Of a stretch of 64,000 bases of DNA, positions 17,920-28,009 are shown piece by piece (position 1 is the stretch's first letter; each line of letters begins with the position of its first letter). Source of the stretch: Hyphomicrobiales bacterium (GTDB taxonomy: Bacteria; Pseudomonadota; Alphaproteobacteria; Rhizobiales; Rhizobiaceae); the NCBI GenBank assembly GCA_900473175.1, contig UCKM01000013.1, positions 1 to 64,000 on the forward strand. Reading direction: 5' to 3'. The position numbers and the translations under genes were made by a program. The notes beneath the pieces are model-generated. The model was not told where the DNA came from. It worked only from the letters and a program-made list of their open reading frames with translations, and did not search any database.

Positions 17920-19275
17920 ATGACGGTCGACGTTTCTACGCCTCCAGGATCAAAGATTGTTCGCCCGTTCGAGGTGACCAATCGCCTGATGCTGGCCATC
18001 ACCGTCCCGGTGATGCTTGCGTCGCTGACGACGCCGTTGCTCGGGCTAGTCGACACCGCGGTAATCGGGCAGGTGGGTGATCCGCATCTCCTAGGCGGGC
18101 TTGCCATCGGCGCGCTGGTATTCGACTTCCTTTTCTCCACCATGAACTTTCTTCGCTCCGGCACGACTGGTCTCGTGGCGCAGGCCATGGGGCGCCATGA
18201 CGAGGTCGAGCAGCAGGCCGTGTTCTGGCGCGCCATCGGCATTGCCGTGGTCGCAGGCATGTTGTTTATTGCCGCGACTCCGCTGATATTGCAGGCGACC
18301 ATCAGCTTCATGAACCCGGACAAGGCGATAGCCGACGCGATGTCGACCTATGTGTCGATCAGGCTTTTGTCGTCGCCGATGGCCCTTGGCAATTTCGTCG
18401 TGTTGGGCCTGCTTCTGGGGCAGGGCAAGGCCATGCAGGGGCTTTATCTCCAGCTCCTGCTCAACGGCGTCAATGTGGTGACGACCATCTGGCTCGGGCT
18501 TGTCATGGGCTGGGGTGTCACGGGTATCGCCTGGGGAACTGTGCTCGGCGAGACCGTCGCACTGATCGTCGGCCTGTCGATGATCTACCTGCAATTCCGC
18601 TCGGTGCGCAATCCCTCGCGCAAACGCGTCCTCGACATACACGAAATACGCCGCATGTTCGCTGTCAACCGCGATATCATGCTGCGCTCCTTCTTCCTTC
18701 TGATCGCTTACGCCTACTTCACCCGGGCGGGAACAGAGGCGGGCGCGGTGATGCTGGCAACGAATGCTGTACTGATGAACTTCCTGCTGATTTCGGGCTA
18801 TCTGATCGATGGGGTAACGACGGCCGCGGAACAGATTTCAGGGCGGGCTGTTGGCGCGCATTATCGGCCGGCATTCGACCGGGGAGTCAAGCTTTCGTTC
18901 CTGTGGGGGATTATTCTTGCTTCCGTGATGGCCCTGTTCTTCCTCGCCTTTGGCGACGCGATCGTCGCTTTTCTGATCAAGTCAGACGAGGTCCAAGCCA
19001 TGGCGTCGATCTATCTGCCCTGGGCAGCGCTGGCGCCGGTCGTCGGTCTTCTGGCGTTTCACATGGATGGTGTCTTCATTGGAGCGACCTGGTCGCGGGA
19101 CATGCGCAACATGATGATCCTGTCGCTGATGGGCTATTTCGCCGCCTATTTCATTCTGCCGCGTTACTTCGGCAATCACGGCCTCTGGCTTTCGCTGCAC
19201 CTGTTTTTCGGGCTGCGAGGCGTCTCGCTGCTGTCGATCCTGCCAAGCCGGGCTAGGCTGCAGTTCGCCAACTAG
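17920..19275 (+). CDS. MATE family efflux transporter
   Basis: About 451 residues with roughly 12 membrane helices in two repeats. DinF-like N-terminal signature: TNRLMLAITVPVMLASLTTPLLGLVDTAVIG; the second repeat contains LMNFLLISGYLIDGVTTAAEQISGRAVGA. Exports organic cations or drugs using a sodium or proton gradient; the substrate is unknown. Start ATG 17920 gives MTVDVSTPPG and is favoured by homology; ATG 17884 is an alternative, and neither has a strong ribosome site. Converges on pyrD with 9 bp between stops. Confidence 0.88.
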   Translation: MTVDVSTPPGSKIVRPFEVTNRLMLAITVPVMLASLTTPLLGLVDTAVIGQVGDPHLLGGLAIGALVFDFLFSTMNFLRSGTTGLVAQAMGRHDEVEQQAVFWRAIGIAVVAGMLFIAATPLILQATISFMNPDKAIADAMSTYVSIRLLSSPMALGNFVVLGLLLGQGKAMQGLYLQLLLNGVNVVTTIWLGLVMGWGVTGIAWGTVLGETVALIVGLSMIYLQFRSVRNPSRKRVLDIHEIRRMFAVNRDIMLRSFFLLIAYAYFTRAGTEAGAVMLATNAVLMNFLLISGYLIDGVTTAAEQISGRAVGAHYRPAFDRGVKLSFLWGIILASVMALFFLAFGDAIVAFLIKSDEVQAMASIYLPWAALAPVVGLLAFHMDGVFIGATWSRDMRNMMILSLMGYFAAYFILPRYFGNHGLWLSLHLFFGLRGVSLLSILPSRARLQFAN

Positions 19276-19284
19276 TACCCCTGT

Positions 19285-20373
19285 TTAGGCGGGGAGGACT
19301 TTCTCCGCCCAATCGGAAACATCGCAGTCGCGCAAGGCGGCAATCGTGCTGATCTGGTCGCGTTTCATCGCCGCCGACAGACCTTTGACGATCTCGCCTG
19401 CAAGGCCGGGACCGTGATAGATCATGCTGGTATAGAGCTGGACGAGATCGGCGCCGGCACGGATTTTCGCAATCGCAGTTGCGGCGCTCTCCACACCGCC
19501 CACACCGATAAGCGGCAATTCCGCGCCCACCCGCTGGCGCATCTTGGCGAGCACGATCGTCGAGCGTTCGAACAGCGGCGCCCCTGAGAGACCGCCGGTC
19601 TCGCGCCTGTTCTTGCCGCTCTTCAGGCCTGCGCGCGACAAGGTCGTATTGGAAATGATCAGCCCGTCCAAAGGATGCAACGCGATCTCCGCAGCGATAT
19701 CGTCAAGACCGGCCTCGGGGAGATCAGGAGCGATCTTGAGAAACACCGGACGCCTGACACCCGGCTGCGCGTCGCGCGCATCAAGCACCTTGCCCAGAAG
19801 CTCCCTGAGACTGTCGCGCGCCTGCAGGTCGCGCAGACCCGGTGTATTGGGGGAGGAAATGTTAACGGTGAAGTAGCTTGCCACCGCATGAAACTTGCGG
19901 ATGCCTGCAACGTAGTCTGCAACCCGGTCAATGGCATCTTTGTTGGCGCCGATATTGACGCCGACAATACCGGCATGGACGCGCCGCGCGCTGAGGCGCC
20001 GAAGCGCCGCGTCGTGACCTTCATTGTTGAAGCCAAGCCGATTGATGACGGCGCTGTCCTCGACAAGGCGGAAAATGCGGGGCTTTGGATTGCCGGATTG
20101 CGGCAGCGGTGTGAGCGTGCCGACCTCCGCAAAGCCAAAGCCCAGTCGCAGCAGCGCATCGGGCACTTCGGCGTTCTTGTCATAACCCGCAGCCATACCG
20201 AGCGGATTGGGGAAACTGAGACCAGCAATGGCAACGCGCAGCGCTGGATCATTGTGGGCCGCGCATGCCGGCACCAGGCCGCTTTTCAATGCCTTGATCG
20301 AAAGGCCATGGGCGTCCTCGGGGTCGAGCGAGAACAGCACCTTGCGACCGAGTGCCCTGAAAAGCCCGCTCAT
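19285..20373 (-). CDS. pyrD: Dihydroorotate dehydrogenase (quinone)
   Basis: Fourth step of pyrimidine synthesis; class 2, membrane-associated, quinone-linked. About 362 residues. The class 2 N-terminal helix with [13 protein letters not shown], then [15 protein letters not shown], the catalytic Ser in [15 protein letters not shown], and the FMN phosphate region [29 protein letters not shown] at 20373 overlaps the stop of the DUF952 gene in an ATGA, so the pair is coupled. Confidence 0.94.
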   Translation of the reverse strand: MSGLFRALGRKVLFSLDPEDAHGLSIKALKSGLVPACAAHNDPALRVAIAGLSFPNPLGMAAGYDKNAEVPDALLRLGFGFAEVGTLTPLPQSGNPKPRIFRLVEDSAVINRLGFNNEGHDAALRRLSARRVHAGIVGVNIGANKDAIDRVADYVAGIRKFHAVASYFTVNISSPNTPGLRDLQARDSLRELLGKVLDARDAQPGVRRPVFLKIAPDLPEAGLDDIAAEIALHPLDGLIISNTTLSRAGLKSGKNRRETGGLSGAPLFERSTIVLAKMRQRVGAELPLIGVGGVESAATAIAKIRAGADLVQLYTSMIYHGPGLAGEIVKGLSAAMKRDQISTIAALRDCDVSDWAEKVLPA

Positions 20374-20717
20374 GCCTGCCACTCCGGAAATTGGTGGCGC
20401 CCATCGCTGCCGAGGGGGAGGGGCTTAACCCAGAGCACGGTATCGAGTGGCAATGATGCGTAGAGATGCGGGAAGAGGTCGCCGCCACGCGAGACTTCGT
20501 ATATGAGCGCATCGCCGAGCAGGTCGGCATCAACAGCTATGAGAAGAAGGTCGTTCTGACCCATGAAATGCTTTGCGGCCGTCTCCACAACTTGGGCTGC
20601 GGTCGAAAAGTGGATATAACCGTCGGCGTGGTCGATTGGCGCGCCGTCGAACACGCCTTTTGCCTCGGCTGCCTGCCAAAGCGCGCGCGCAGCAATCTTG
20701 AAGATCAGTTGGGTCAT
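20370..20717 (-). CDS. DUF952 family protein
   Basis: 115 residues from [14 protein letters not shown]. The DUF952 pattern is clear: [32 protein letters not shown], and [17 protein letters not shown] with the conserved HLY. Members resemble ADP-ribosyltransferase folds, but function is unproven. It overlaps pyrD by 4 bp and is the upstream gene of that unit; this pairing is common in rhizobia. Confidence 0.88.
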   Translation of the reverse strand: MTQLIFKIAARALWQAAEAKGVFDGAPIDHADGYIHFSTAAQVVETAAKHFMGQNDLLLIAVDADLLGDALIYEVSRGGDLFPHLYASLPLDTVLWVKPLPLGSDGRHQFPEWQA

Positions 20718-20852
20718 AGGCGTCTTTACTAGACGCAAAACCCTTGTCCGCAAAGGGCAGGAGTGGAACGGGGCACAGAAATATCGGCCTGTCTCTGATT
20801 TTTGGCGTATTATTCCTTCAGACTTGGCAAAGCTAACGACGGAGGTCCATCC

Positions 20853-21290
20853 ATGTCACGAACAGGGACTTTGCTCATCGCTCTTGCTGCTGGATTTCTA
20901 TATGCATCTTCCGCCCCCGCGCAGGACACAGCCAACTATACGCTTGAGAAGACGCAAGACGGCTTTGTCCGCATGAACAACAAGACGGGCGAGATGTCGA
21001 TCTGTCAGGAAAGATCGGGCCAACTCATCTGCAAGCTTTCGGCCGAAGAGCGCGCTGCCTACGAGGAAGACATCGCTGATCTGAAGATGCGCCTTGGCAA
21101 GCTTGAAAATACTGTTGCCGGCATGGGGAAGATTCCGCCCGTGGTGCGTGACGCCCTGCCTTCGGACGAGGAATTCGAAAAGGGGCTGAGCTACATGGAA
21201 AAATTCATGCGCCGCTTCATGGGAATCGCCCGGGAATGGGGCTATGAGGGCGAGCGAAACAAGCCTGACACGCAGCCGCAGAAGACCTGA
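20853..21290 (+). CDS. Exported protein of unknown function
   Basis: 145 residues. A clear signal peptide (LLIALAAGFLYASSAPAQ), then a small domain with YTLEKTQDGFVRMNNKTGEMSIC and two cysteines 10 residues apart that could form a periplasmic disulfide, a charged coiled-coil-like stretch (about 68-90, EDIADLKMRLGKLE), and an amphipathic MEKFMRRFMGIAREW helix. Excellent GGAGGT ribosome site 7 nt before the ATG. No named domain recognised. Confidence 0.75.
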   Translation: MSRTGTLLIALAAGFLYASSAPAQDTANYTLEKTQDGFVRMNNKTGEMSICQERSGQLICKLSAEERAAYEEDIADLKMRLGKLENTVAGMGKIPPVVRDALPSDEEFEKGLSYMEKFMRRFMGIAREWGYEGERNKPDTQPQKT

Positions 21291-21415
21291 TCAATCATGC
21301 CCGATAATGGCAGGAAACTGTCAGGAGCCCGCGAGGGCGCTCGCCATTTGTTCTTGATTTGTTCGTCATTTTGGTAGACTTTGGTCGCTCGGGATTCTTC
21401 TCTTGGAGCAACAAA

Positions 21416-21859
21416 ATGATTGCAGTGCCAACACTGATTGGAGAGGTATCGATACGGCTCTTCGTCCGCCATGGGGACCAGCAGAAGGCCATGGATTTTT
21501 ACGAGAACGTGTTCGGCGCCAAGGTGGTCGGCCGCCCCTATCTGCACAATGGCGAGTTGATTGCTGCGGAAATGCGCATGGGCGCCTCGGTGCTCATGAT
21601 CGTCGGCGCCAATCCGAAACGTGATGCGGACGCGTCGCTGGGTGGTCCACGTTCAGTCCATGCCATCGGTGCAACCCCGGTTATGCTCGATATCCATGTC
21701 GATGACGTCGACCGGGTCATGCACCATGCAGTCGCGGAAGGCGGACACGTGCGCAATCCGGTGGAGACTCTGGATGGCGGAGACCGTGCGGGTGTGCTCA
21801 CCGATCCTTTTGGCCACCTTTGGGTGGTTAAATCATGGGTCAAGCATCTGGCCGCCTGA
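21416..21859 (+). CDS. VOC family protein (PhnB/glyoxalase-like)
   Basis: 147 residues. The beta-alpha-beta modules show in KAMDFYENVFGAK, HNGELIAAEMRMG and VMLDIHVDDVDRVMHHAVAEGG, with the end GDRAGVLTDPFGHLWVV. This resembles the YdeM/PhnB subgroup more than classical glyoxalase I. Cytoplasmic; substrate unknown. TTGGAG precedes the ATG; the longer frame to 21359 lacks a good ribosome site. Confidence 0.82.
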   Translation: MIAVPTLIGEVSIRLFVRHGDQQKAMDFYENVFGAKVVGRPYLHNGELIAAEMRMGASVLMIVGANPKRDADASLGGPRSVHAIGATPVMLDIHVDDVDRVMHHAVAEGGHVRNPVETLDGGDRAGVLTDPFGHLWVVKSWVKHLAA

Positions 21860-21867
21860 AGATACAA

Positions 21868-21889
21868 CCGGCCGCCGTGAGGCGACCGG
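21868..21889. terminator. Imperfect hairpin between convergent genes
   Basis: CCGG-C-CGCC and GGCG-A-CCGG pair across a GTGA loop with one mismatch, between the VOC gene and pip. Only a short T-rich stretch follows, so it is a candidate shared terminator. Confidence 0.4.
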
Positions 21890-21904
21890 CTGCGACACTT
21901 TTAT

Positions 21905-22855
21905 TTAGCCAGCATATTTCTTTGTCGAATGGATCAGTTCATGGACGATACCGGGTTCGCTGACCGCGTGACCGGCATCCTCCACAATGCGCAAATCGGC
22001 TTCCGGCCAGACTTTCTTCAGATGCCAGGCATTGAGCAGGGGCGTGCACATGTCATAGCGGCCGTGCACGATTACACCGGGAATGTCGCGGATCAGATGC
22101 GCGTTGCGCAGCAGGTGGTCGTCGGTATCGAAGAAGCCTCTGTTCTGGAAGTAGTGGCACTCGATGCGGGCAAAAGCGATAGCGAAATGATCGCTGGCAA
22201 ACGCTTCTTCGCGTGCAGGGTCCGGCAGCAGCGAAAGCGCCGATCCTTCCCAGCGCGCCCAAAGCTTGGCGGCCTTCAGCTGTACCGCCGGGTCCGGGTC
22301 AGTCAGGCGCTTGTAGTACGCGGCGATCATGTCGTCGCGCTCGTCTTCCGGGATGTGGTTCTGATAGGCCTCGAAGCGGTCCGGATAGATAATGCTTGCG
22401 CCATTCGAATAGAACCATTCGATCTCGAAACGCCGTATCATGAAGATGCCGCGCAGGATCAACTCACTGACACGTTCTGGGTGTGTCTGCGCATAGGCAA
22501 GGCCCAGCGTCGAACCCCAGGATCCGCCAAAGACCTGCCACTTGTCGATATTGAAATGTTCGCGGATCTTTTCCATATCGGCGACGAGGTCCCACGTCGT
22601 ATTCTCTCTCAGCTCCGCGTGCGGCGTCGATTTTCCGCAGCCGCGCTGATCGAACAGAATGATCCGGTAGCGCTCCGGATCATGCAGTCGACGCATCGTC
22701 GGATTGATCCCGCCCCCCGGGCCGCCATGGATCATGATCACCGGCTTGCCATTCGGATTGCCGCATTCTTCCACGTGAATGCTGTGCAAATCAGATACTT
22801 GAAGCATCTGTTCCGAAACGGGCGGATTCTCAGGGTAAAGAACATTTGTAATCAT
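21905..22855 (-). CDS. pip: Proline iminopeptidase
   Basis: 316 residues, alpha/beta hydrolase of the S33 peptidase family, removing N-terminal proline from peptides. Oxyanion region MIHGGPGGG, then DQRGCGKSTPH, the nucleophile elbow GGSWGS, an Asp in VHGRYDMCTP and a His in EDAGHAVSEP. Cytoplasmic. The ATG at 22855 gives MITNVLYPENPP, matching the family N-terminus; an upstream frame of 21 residues is not conserved-looking. Confidence 0.92.
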   Translation of the reverse strand: MITNVLYPENPPVSEQMLQVSDLHSIHVEECGNPNGKPVIMIHGGPGGGINPTMRRLHDPERYRIILFDQRGCGKSTPHAELRENTTWDLVADMEKIREHFNIDKWQVFGGSWGSTLGLAYAQTHPERVSELILRGIFMIRRFEIEWFYSNGASIIYPDRFEAYQNHIPEDERDDMIAAYYKRLTDPDPAVQLKAAKLWARWEGSALSLLPDPAREEAFASDHFAIAFARIECHYFQNRGFFDTDDHLLRNAHLIRDIPGVIVHGRYDMCTPLLNAWHLKKVWPEADLRIVEDAGHAVSEPGIVHELIHSTKKYAG

Positions 22856-23083
22856 GCATCCCACTTTCAAAAAATTATCCCCACAGCAAATAATCGCTCG
22901 GGAATGCGGTTTTGCCAAGGCACTTACGTGCGGCAGTCTTGCCTACACGAAATCAGCTATCATTCAAAACTTTGGCGTGTGTTAAATTGCTCTTGATATA
23001 TCAGTCGAATTGGATTTAGTCGTTAGCATTACGGCTTTTGGATTAAGACTGCTGCGATTTCAGCAAATGAGGACTTTTGAATA

Positions 23084-23752
23084 ATGAAGTATCGATTTGT
23101 AATTGTAGATGATCATCCTTTATTTAGAGGGGCGCTGCGGCTTGCGTTGTCCTCGCCTAGAAGCAATATTCAAATAATCGAAGCAGGCGACCTCGATACC
23201 GCAAAGAAGTTGGTCCAGGAGCCGCCAGACATTGATCTTGTGCTTCTTGATCTTTCCCTGAACGGCGTTGGTGGTCTTACGGGCTTCATCGCTTTGCGAG
23301 CATTGGAACCAACGCTCCCCATCGCGATCGTATCGGCCACGGATGATGCTACAACAATCCGCGCTGCCCTCGCGCTTGGCGCCTCGGGCTTTATCTCCAA
23401 GTCCTACAGTCCAGAACAGATCAAGTTGGCGGTGCATACGATCCTCCAAGGTGGAATTTGGTCGCCGCTGAATGGCCAGGAAGAAGATGAGCTTGATCCT
23501 GAAATGCTCGATCTGATCCGCTGCATCCGCAAATTGACTCCGCAGCAGGGGCGCGTTCTCAGCATGATGGCGGATGGTATGTTGAACAAGCAGATCGCGC
23601 ATGAACTGAATGTTTCGGAAGCAACGATCAAAGCCCATGTTTCGGCCGTTCTATACAAGCTGGGCGTTGAAAGCCGCACGCAAGCGGTGATCCGACTGGC
23701 ACGCCTGAAGCAAGAGGTGGTGCCGGGTGGCCAAGCCCCGATGCGAGCATAG
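23084..23752 (+). CDS. LuxR/NarL-type response regulator
   Basis: 222 residues. Receiver domain 1-125: acidic pair VDDHP, phosphoacceptor Asp in LVLLDLSL, the Ser/Thr position in IVSATDD, and Lys in FISKSYSP. The LuxR-type helix-turn-helix is C-terminal: LTPQQGRVLSMMADG, NKQIAHELNVSEATIKAHV. It converges on a transporter-linked hybrid kinase 4 bp away, the gene pair expected for CrbS/CrbR (MxtR/ErdR) systems that control acetate or ethanol use. That pairing is inference from context. Confidence 0.88.
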   Translation: MKYRFVIVDDHPLFRGALRLALSSPRSNIQIIEAGDLDTAKKLVQEPPDIDLVLLDLSLNGVGGLTGFIALRALEPTLPIAIVSATDDATTIRAALALGASGFISKSYSPEQIKLAVHTILQGGIWSPLNGQEEDELDPEMLDLIRCIRKLTPQQGRVLSMMADGMLNKQIAHELNVSEATIKAHVSAVLYKLGVESRTQAVIRLARLKQEVVPGGQAPMRA

Positions 23753-23756
23753 CTAT

Positions 23757-26700
23757 TCATTCAGCCGCGATGGCTTGCCGGAAATGAGAAAGCAACGCCC
23801 GCAGGATCGCTGGGCGGACAGGCTTGTTGATGATCGATATGTCGTCTTCGTTGGCGCGTTCTTTGACGGCATTGGAGCGATCCGCTGTGACCAAGGCCGC
23901 CGGTACATGGCGTTGAAATCGCTCCCGCGCATGGCGCACGAGGTCGATGCCGTTCTGGTCGCGCAGGTTATAATCGGCGAGAATGACGTCCGGGACGGAA
24001 CCGTTTCCCTCACAATAGGCCTCTAGTGCTTCGCAGCTGTCGAGCATCAGCGCAGTGCAGCCCCACGTCGCCAGCAGTTCCTGCAAGCCGGCAAGGGACT
24101 GCGGATTGTCGTCGATACACAGGACGAACAGCCCGGACAGTGCAGCAGACGACCTGACTGGCCGAACGTCTTCATTTGCTGGCAAAGATTGCACCTGCGA
24201 CATCGGAATGGTGACCGAAAACACCGATCCCTTGCCTAGGGTGGATTGAACGACGACGGAGAGGTCGAGAATTTTTGCAATGCGTTCGACAATTGAAAGA
24301 CCAAGACCAAGGCCATCCGAAATTTTCATGCCTTCCGACAGTCGGGCGAACTCATGGAAGATATGCTCTAATTGGGATTGGGGGATACCAATGCCGGAAT
24401 CGAAAACCTGAAGTTCGATCGCCTCACCCCGCCGGCGCACGCCGACGAGCACCTTGCCCGAGCGGCAGTATTTGACGGCGTTGGATACGAGGTTCTGCAC
24501 GAGTCTTCTAAGAAGATTGCGATCGGTCGCAACGCTCACCGAGCACATGACGACGTCCAACTGCAGACCTTTCGCCCGTGCCGTCGGCGAAAAATCCCGC
24601 GCGATCTGTTGGAGCAGCGTATCCATACGGAAAACGGAGATGACCGGCTTCAGCGCACCGGTATCGAGCCGCGAAATATCGAGCAGTGCGTTGATGATGG
24701 CCTCGACCGCTTCGAGCGACGAGTCGACATTGCTGACGAGTTCCTTCTCGCGCGAGTTTCCAAGACGCTCCATCAATGCAGAGGAATAAAGCCGCGCCGC
24801 GTTCAAGGGTTGGAGAATGTCGTGGCCTGCATCCGCAAGAAATCTGGTCTTGCCGATGTTGGCCTCCTCGGCACGCTGTTGGGCTTTGGCCAATTGTTGA
24901 TTTGCCAGCGTGAGTTCGGTGGTTCGATGGCGCACCCGCAACTCCAGCGACTCATTGGCCTGCCGCAACAGATTGTCGGATTCCACCGCGCTGGTTACAT
25001 CGGTAAAGGTCGTGACCAGTCCCCCGTCCGGCATGGAGTTGGAACGGATCTCAATTGTCTGGCCGGTTTTCTTGAGCCGGATACGCCATGGTGCGGCAAA
25101 GCCTGTGAACTGGTCCATGAACACTGGGTGTGAAAAGTCGGCGACATCGCCGCGTTCGAAAAGGCAGGACACGATGCTGCGCAGCGGCGTGCCCATGCGC
25201 TGCAGATCGTGGGGAAGATCCAGCAGCAGCCTGAATTGGGCGTTCCAGCAGCTCAGCCGGAACTGCGGGTCGAAAACGCTGATGCCTTGATCCATCTGGT
25301 CGAGCGCCGTTTGCAAGAGGTACCGGTTTTGTGCCAGCGCATCGGTGGCATGGTCGAGCAGGATTTGCGCTCGGCGCTGCGCTGCGCCCGTTGGCCCCAT
25401 CGCCAGTGACAGGATCATGCGGGCCGAAGGCGAACCGACAATACCGGACAGGAGTTGCTCGGCAAAATGAACAGTCTTGAAGTCGGCGGCCTCGCCGTCA
25501 TCGAGCGCGATGTTTTCCTGGTTGTGAAACGTTTGGAATGCGGTTCCGGTTTGCTCGAGGCCGAAATATTTCGATACGCTGGATTTAAGCTGACCGACGG
25601 TGATATTCGGTTGAATATTACCAACAGCCACGATCGACAGTTCCCTCTCCGCGATGAAGACTGACGCCTGGATGCGTTCCAGCGGCGTTGCGCTACGCGA
25701 CAGGGATCCAGCGATGAAGAACGCAACGTTCGCGACCAGGCTCCAGAACATCGCGTTCACATAATCGCTGGCCTCCAGGCCGAACAAGGCGTGCGGCCTG
25801 AGCGCAGCGATGCCGAATGGTCCATCAAGGAAAAGCGAGGACGTCTGATCGATGAATGTGGGGAAAACCATTGTGTAAGCCCACACGCAGAACCCCGCCA
25901 GCATGCCCCAATTCGCCCCGCGGGCCGTGCCGGAACGCCATAACAGGGCGGCGACAAGGGGCGGTACGAGCTGGATTATGGCAACGGCGGAGATCAGTGC
26001 CAGAGTTGAGAAGTCCACGCGTGTCGAAACGAAATATTGATAGAGCCATGCAGCCCCGAAGATCGCGATCAGCGACCAGCGCCGGATCCTGGGGATAATC
26101 TTGGTGAAGTCCCTGCGTTCATCCTGAGCGCCCGCGGCACGCTTTAGCAACAGCGGCAACATCAGATCATTGGTGACCATGATCGACAGCAGGATGGATG
26201 GGGATATGATCATCGCAGTTGCCGCCGGAACGCCGCCCGCGAACGCGATCGTCGCAAGCCATTTTTGTCCTGCGAGGATGGGCAGGCAGACAAAAAAGAA
26301 ATCGGCGGGAGCATCGGCTGGAAGCATTTTCAGGCCGATTGCCGCGAGGGGAAGGACGAATATGCCAGCGATCAGGAGAAGAAGGGGTACGAACCAGCGC
26401 GCAAGCCGCAGCTCCGAGGGGCCGCGATAATGAACGATCGTCACATAGAACTGGTTCGGCAGCAGCAACACCGTTGAAGCCCCGACCAGCGTCAGCGCCG
26501 TAAAATTCCCCATTGATATTGCGGGCTTCAGGGCCGGGATGGCCTGTGGATGCTCCATCACCTTGTCGAATACCGCAACAGGCGAGCCAAAAAGAAAACC
26601 GACAATGGCGATTCCGACGATGACAAAAACGATGAACTTTATCGTGGTGGCGACGGCGACCGCCTTGATCAGTCCGTCATAGCCATCCCGGAAATGTGGC

Positions 26701-27230
26701 GCGCGTGCCGCGAAGTAGACCGTATAGGCGGCAATTGCGATCTGCACGGCACCGATGATGGCGTGCTGATGAATGTCCGTCTCGTCCATGTGCCCGTAAT
26801 AGACGTCGATCAATTGATGAGTTGCTGCAAACTGCAGCGAAATATAGGGAATAAGCCCGATCGCCGTTATCGCCGTTACCAGAGCGGCAACGGAAAAGCT
26901 CTTGCCGTAGCGGGCGCCGATGAAGTCGGAGATCGACTTGATGCCTTCCGATTTTGCCAGTTGGACGACGCGGTTCAAAAGCGGAAATCCGAGAGTGAAC
27001 ACCAGGACGATGCCAACAAAGAGCCCAGAAAACTCAATACCGTTCCTGGCGGCATAGCTTGTGCTGCCATAATACATCCACGAGGTGGCGCTTGCTGCCA
27101 GGCATATGGAATAGATGATGGGCCGTGGTCGCAGATCGGTATCCGCGCGACGGTCAGAAAACCTCACCACGCAGGATTGCAACACGAAATAAAGCGCAAT
27201 GACAAGTACTGCCGCAGCCAAGCCCGACAT
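23757..27230 (-). CDS. Hybrid histidine kinase with N-terminal solute:sodium-symporter domain
   Basis: 1157 residues. Residues 1-490 form a multi-helix sodium:solute symporter-like region (ASATSWMYYGSTSY, IGARYGKSF). A PAS domain (about 640-750, QMDQGISVFDPQFRL) and a coiled coil follow, then the phosphoacceptor FLADAGHDILQPLNAARLY, ATPase motifs NLVSNAVKYC, DSGIGIP and LGLGLSIV, and a C-terminal receiver with Asp in ILADYNL. This is the CrbS/MxtR plan. It probably phosphorylates the adjacent LuxR regulator in response to a transported carbon source. ATG at 27230 with GGAAGG upstream; GTG at 27239 is possible. Confidence 0.88.
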   Translation of the reverse strand: MSGLAAAVLVIALYFVLQSCVVRFSDRRADTDLRPRPIIYSICLAASATSWMYYGSTSYAARNGIEFSGLFVGIVLVFTLGFPLLNRVVQLAKSEGIKSISDFIGARYGKSFSVAALVTAITAIGLIPYISLQFAATHQLIDVYYGHMDETDIHQHAIIGAVQIAIAAYTVYFAARAPHFRDGYDGLIKAVAVATTIKFIVFVIVGIAIVGFLFGSPVAVFDKVMEHPQAIPALKPAISMGNFTALTLVGASTVLLLPNQFYVTIVHYRGPSELRLARWFVPLLLLIAGIFVLPLAAIGLKMLPADAPADFFFVCLPILAGQKWLATIAFAGGVPAATAMIISPSILLSIMVTNDLMLPLLLKRAAGAQDERRDFTKIIPRIRRWSLIAIFGAAWLYQYFVSTRVDFSTLALISAVAIIQLVPPLVAALLWRSGTARGANWGMLAGFCVWAYTMVFPTFIDQTSSLFLDGPFGIAALRPHALFGLEASDYVNAMFWSLVANVAFFIAGSLSRSATPLERIQASVFIAERELSIVAVGNIQPNITVGQLKSSVSKYFGLEQTGTAFQTFHNQENIALDDGEAADFKTVHFAEQLLSGIVGSPSARMILSLAMGPTGAAQRRAQILLDHATDALAQNRYLLQTALDQMDQGISVFDPQFRLSCWNAQFRLLLDLPHDLQRMGTPLRSIVSCLFERGDVADFSHPVFMDQFTGFAAPWRIRLKKTGQTIEIRSNSMPDGGLVTTFTDVTSAVESDNLLRQANESLELRVRHRTTELTLANQQLAKAQQRAEEANIGKTRFLADAGHDILQPLNAARLYSSALMERLGNSREKELVSNVDSSLEAVEAIINALLDISRLDTGALKPVISVFRMDTLLQQIARDFSPTARAKGLQLDVVMCSVSVATDRNLLRRLVQNLVSNAVKYCRSGKVLVGVRRRGEAIELQVFDSGIGIPQSQLEHIFHEFARLSEGMKISDGLGLGLSIVERIAKILDLSVVVQSTLGKGSVFSVTIPMSQVQSLPANEDVRPVRSSAALSGLFVLCIDDNPQSLAGLQELLATWGCTALMLDSCEALEAYCEGNGSVPDVILADYNLRDQNGIDLVRHARERFQRHVPAALVTADRSNAVKERANEDDISIINKPVRPAILRALLSHFRQAIAAE

Positions 27231-27436
27231 GGGCTTCACCTTCCATCATTTTGCTTCAACCAGTTTAGCCAAATCGATTTTCGGTCAGCGTAGTCGCATA
27301 GCTGGGGCCGTTAACACTGGTAGAAAAAGCGAACGATCTATCAACAAATTCAAAACTTCTGTTACTGTCTGCGTGCAATAACACCAACGGTGACAGTCGG
27401 TCTGCATTAACACAAAATATTGGAGAGTGGTATATC

Positions 27437-27841
27437 ATGTTGAACGAATTCAAAGAATTTGCCTTGAAGGGAAATATGGTCGATCTCGCCATCGGTGTGA
27501 TCATCGGTGGTGCATTCGGCAGGCTGGTTGAATCGATTGTGGCTGACCTTTTCATGCCGATCATCGGTCTCATGACCGGCGGCATCGATTTCTCCAATCT
27601 GTACCTTCAACTTTCGGGCGCGCCCGCACCGACGTTGGCTGCCGCCAGGACAGCTGGTGCAACGATCGCCTATGGCAATTTCATTACCCTCCTGATCAAC
27701 TTCCTGATTGTCGCCTGGGTGCTGTTCATCGTGGTCAAGGCAATGAACCGCTTCAAAAGGAAGGAAGTTGCAAAGGAACCTGCGCTGGCCAAGGAGGAAG
27801 TACTGCTCACCGAGATTCGCGATCTGCTTGCCAAGCGCTAA
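27437..27841 (+). CDS. mscL: Large-conductance mechanosensitive channel
   Basis: 134 residues. Opens under membrane tension to release osmolytes during downshock. Classic start [24 protein letters not shown] with the first pore helix, second helix [23 protein letters not shown], and the C-terminal bundle [12 protein letters not shown]. Homopentameric inner-membrane channel. Monocistronic, with its own terminator. Confidence 0.96.
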   Translation: MLNEFKEFALKGNMVDLAIGVIIGGAFGRLVESIVADLFMPIIGLMTGGIDFSNLYLQLSGAPAPTLAAARTAGATIAYGNFITLLINFLIVAWVLFIVVKAMNRFKRKEVAKEPALAKEEVLLTEIRDLLAKR

Positions 27842-27861
27842 GCCGACGCGATTGCCTCCGT

Positions 27862-27887
27862 AAACCCCGGTCACGTGCCGGGGTTTT
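27862..27887 (+). terminator. Rho-independent terminator of mscL
   Basis: A 9-bp stem AAACCCCGG / CCGGGGTTT around a 7-nt loop, ending in a run of T, 21 bp after the mscL stop. Confidence 0.8.
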
Positions 27888-28009
27888 CATTTTCATTCTG
27901 CCAGGGTGGTGTCAGCATCATTTGTACTGATGGGAACATCACAAATATCCACGTGATAAACGCGGTTCCTTGCTATAGGTCTCCGATCAAAGAAAGCGGA
28001 GAAATCTTG

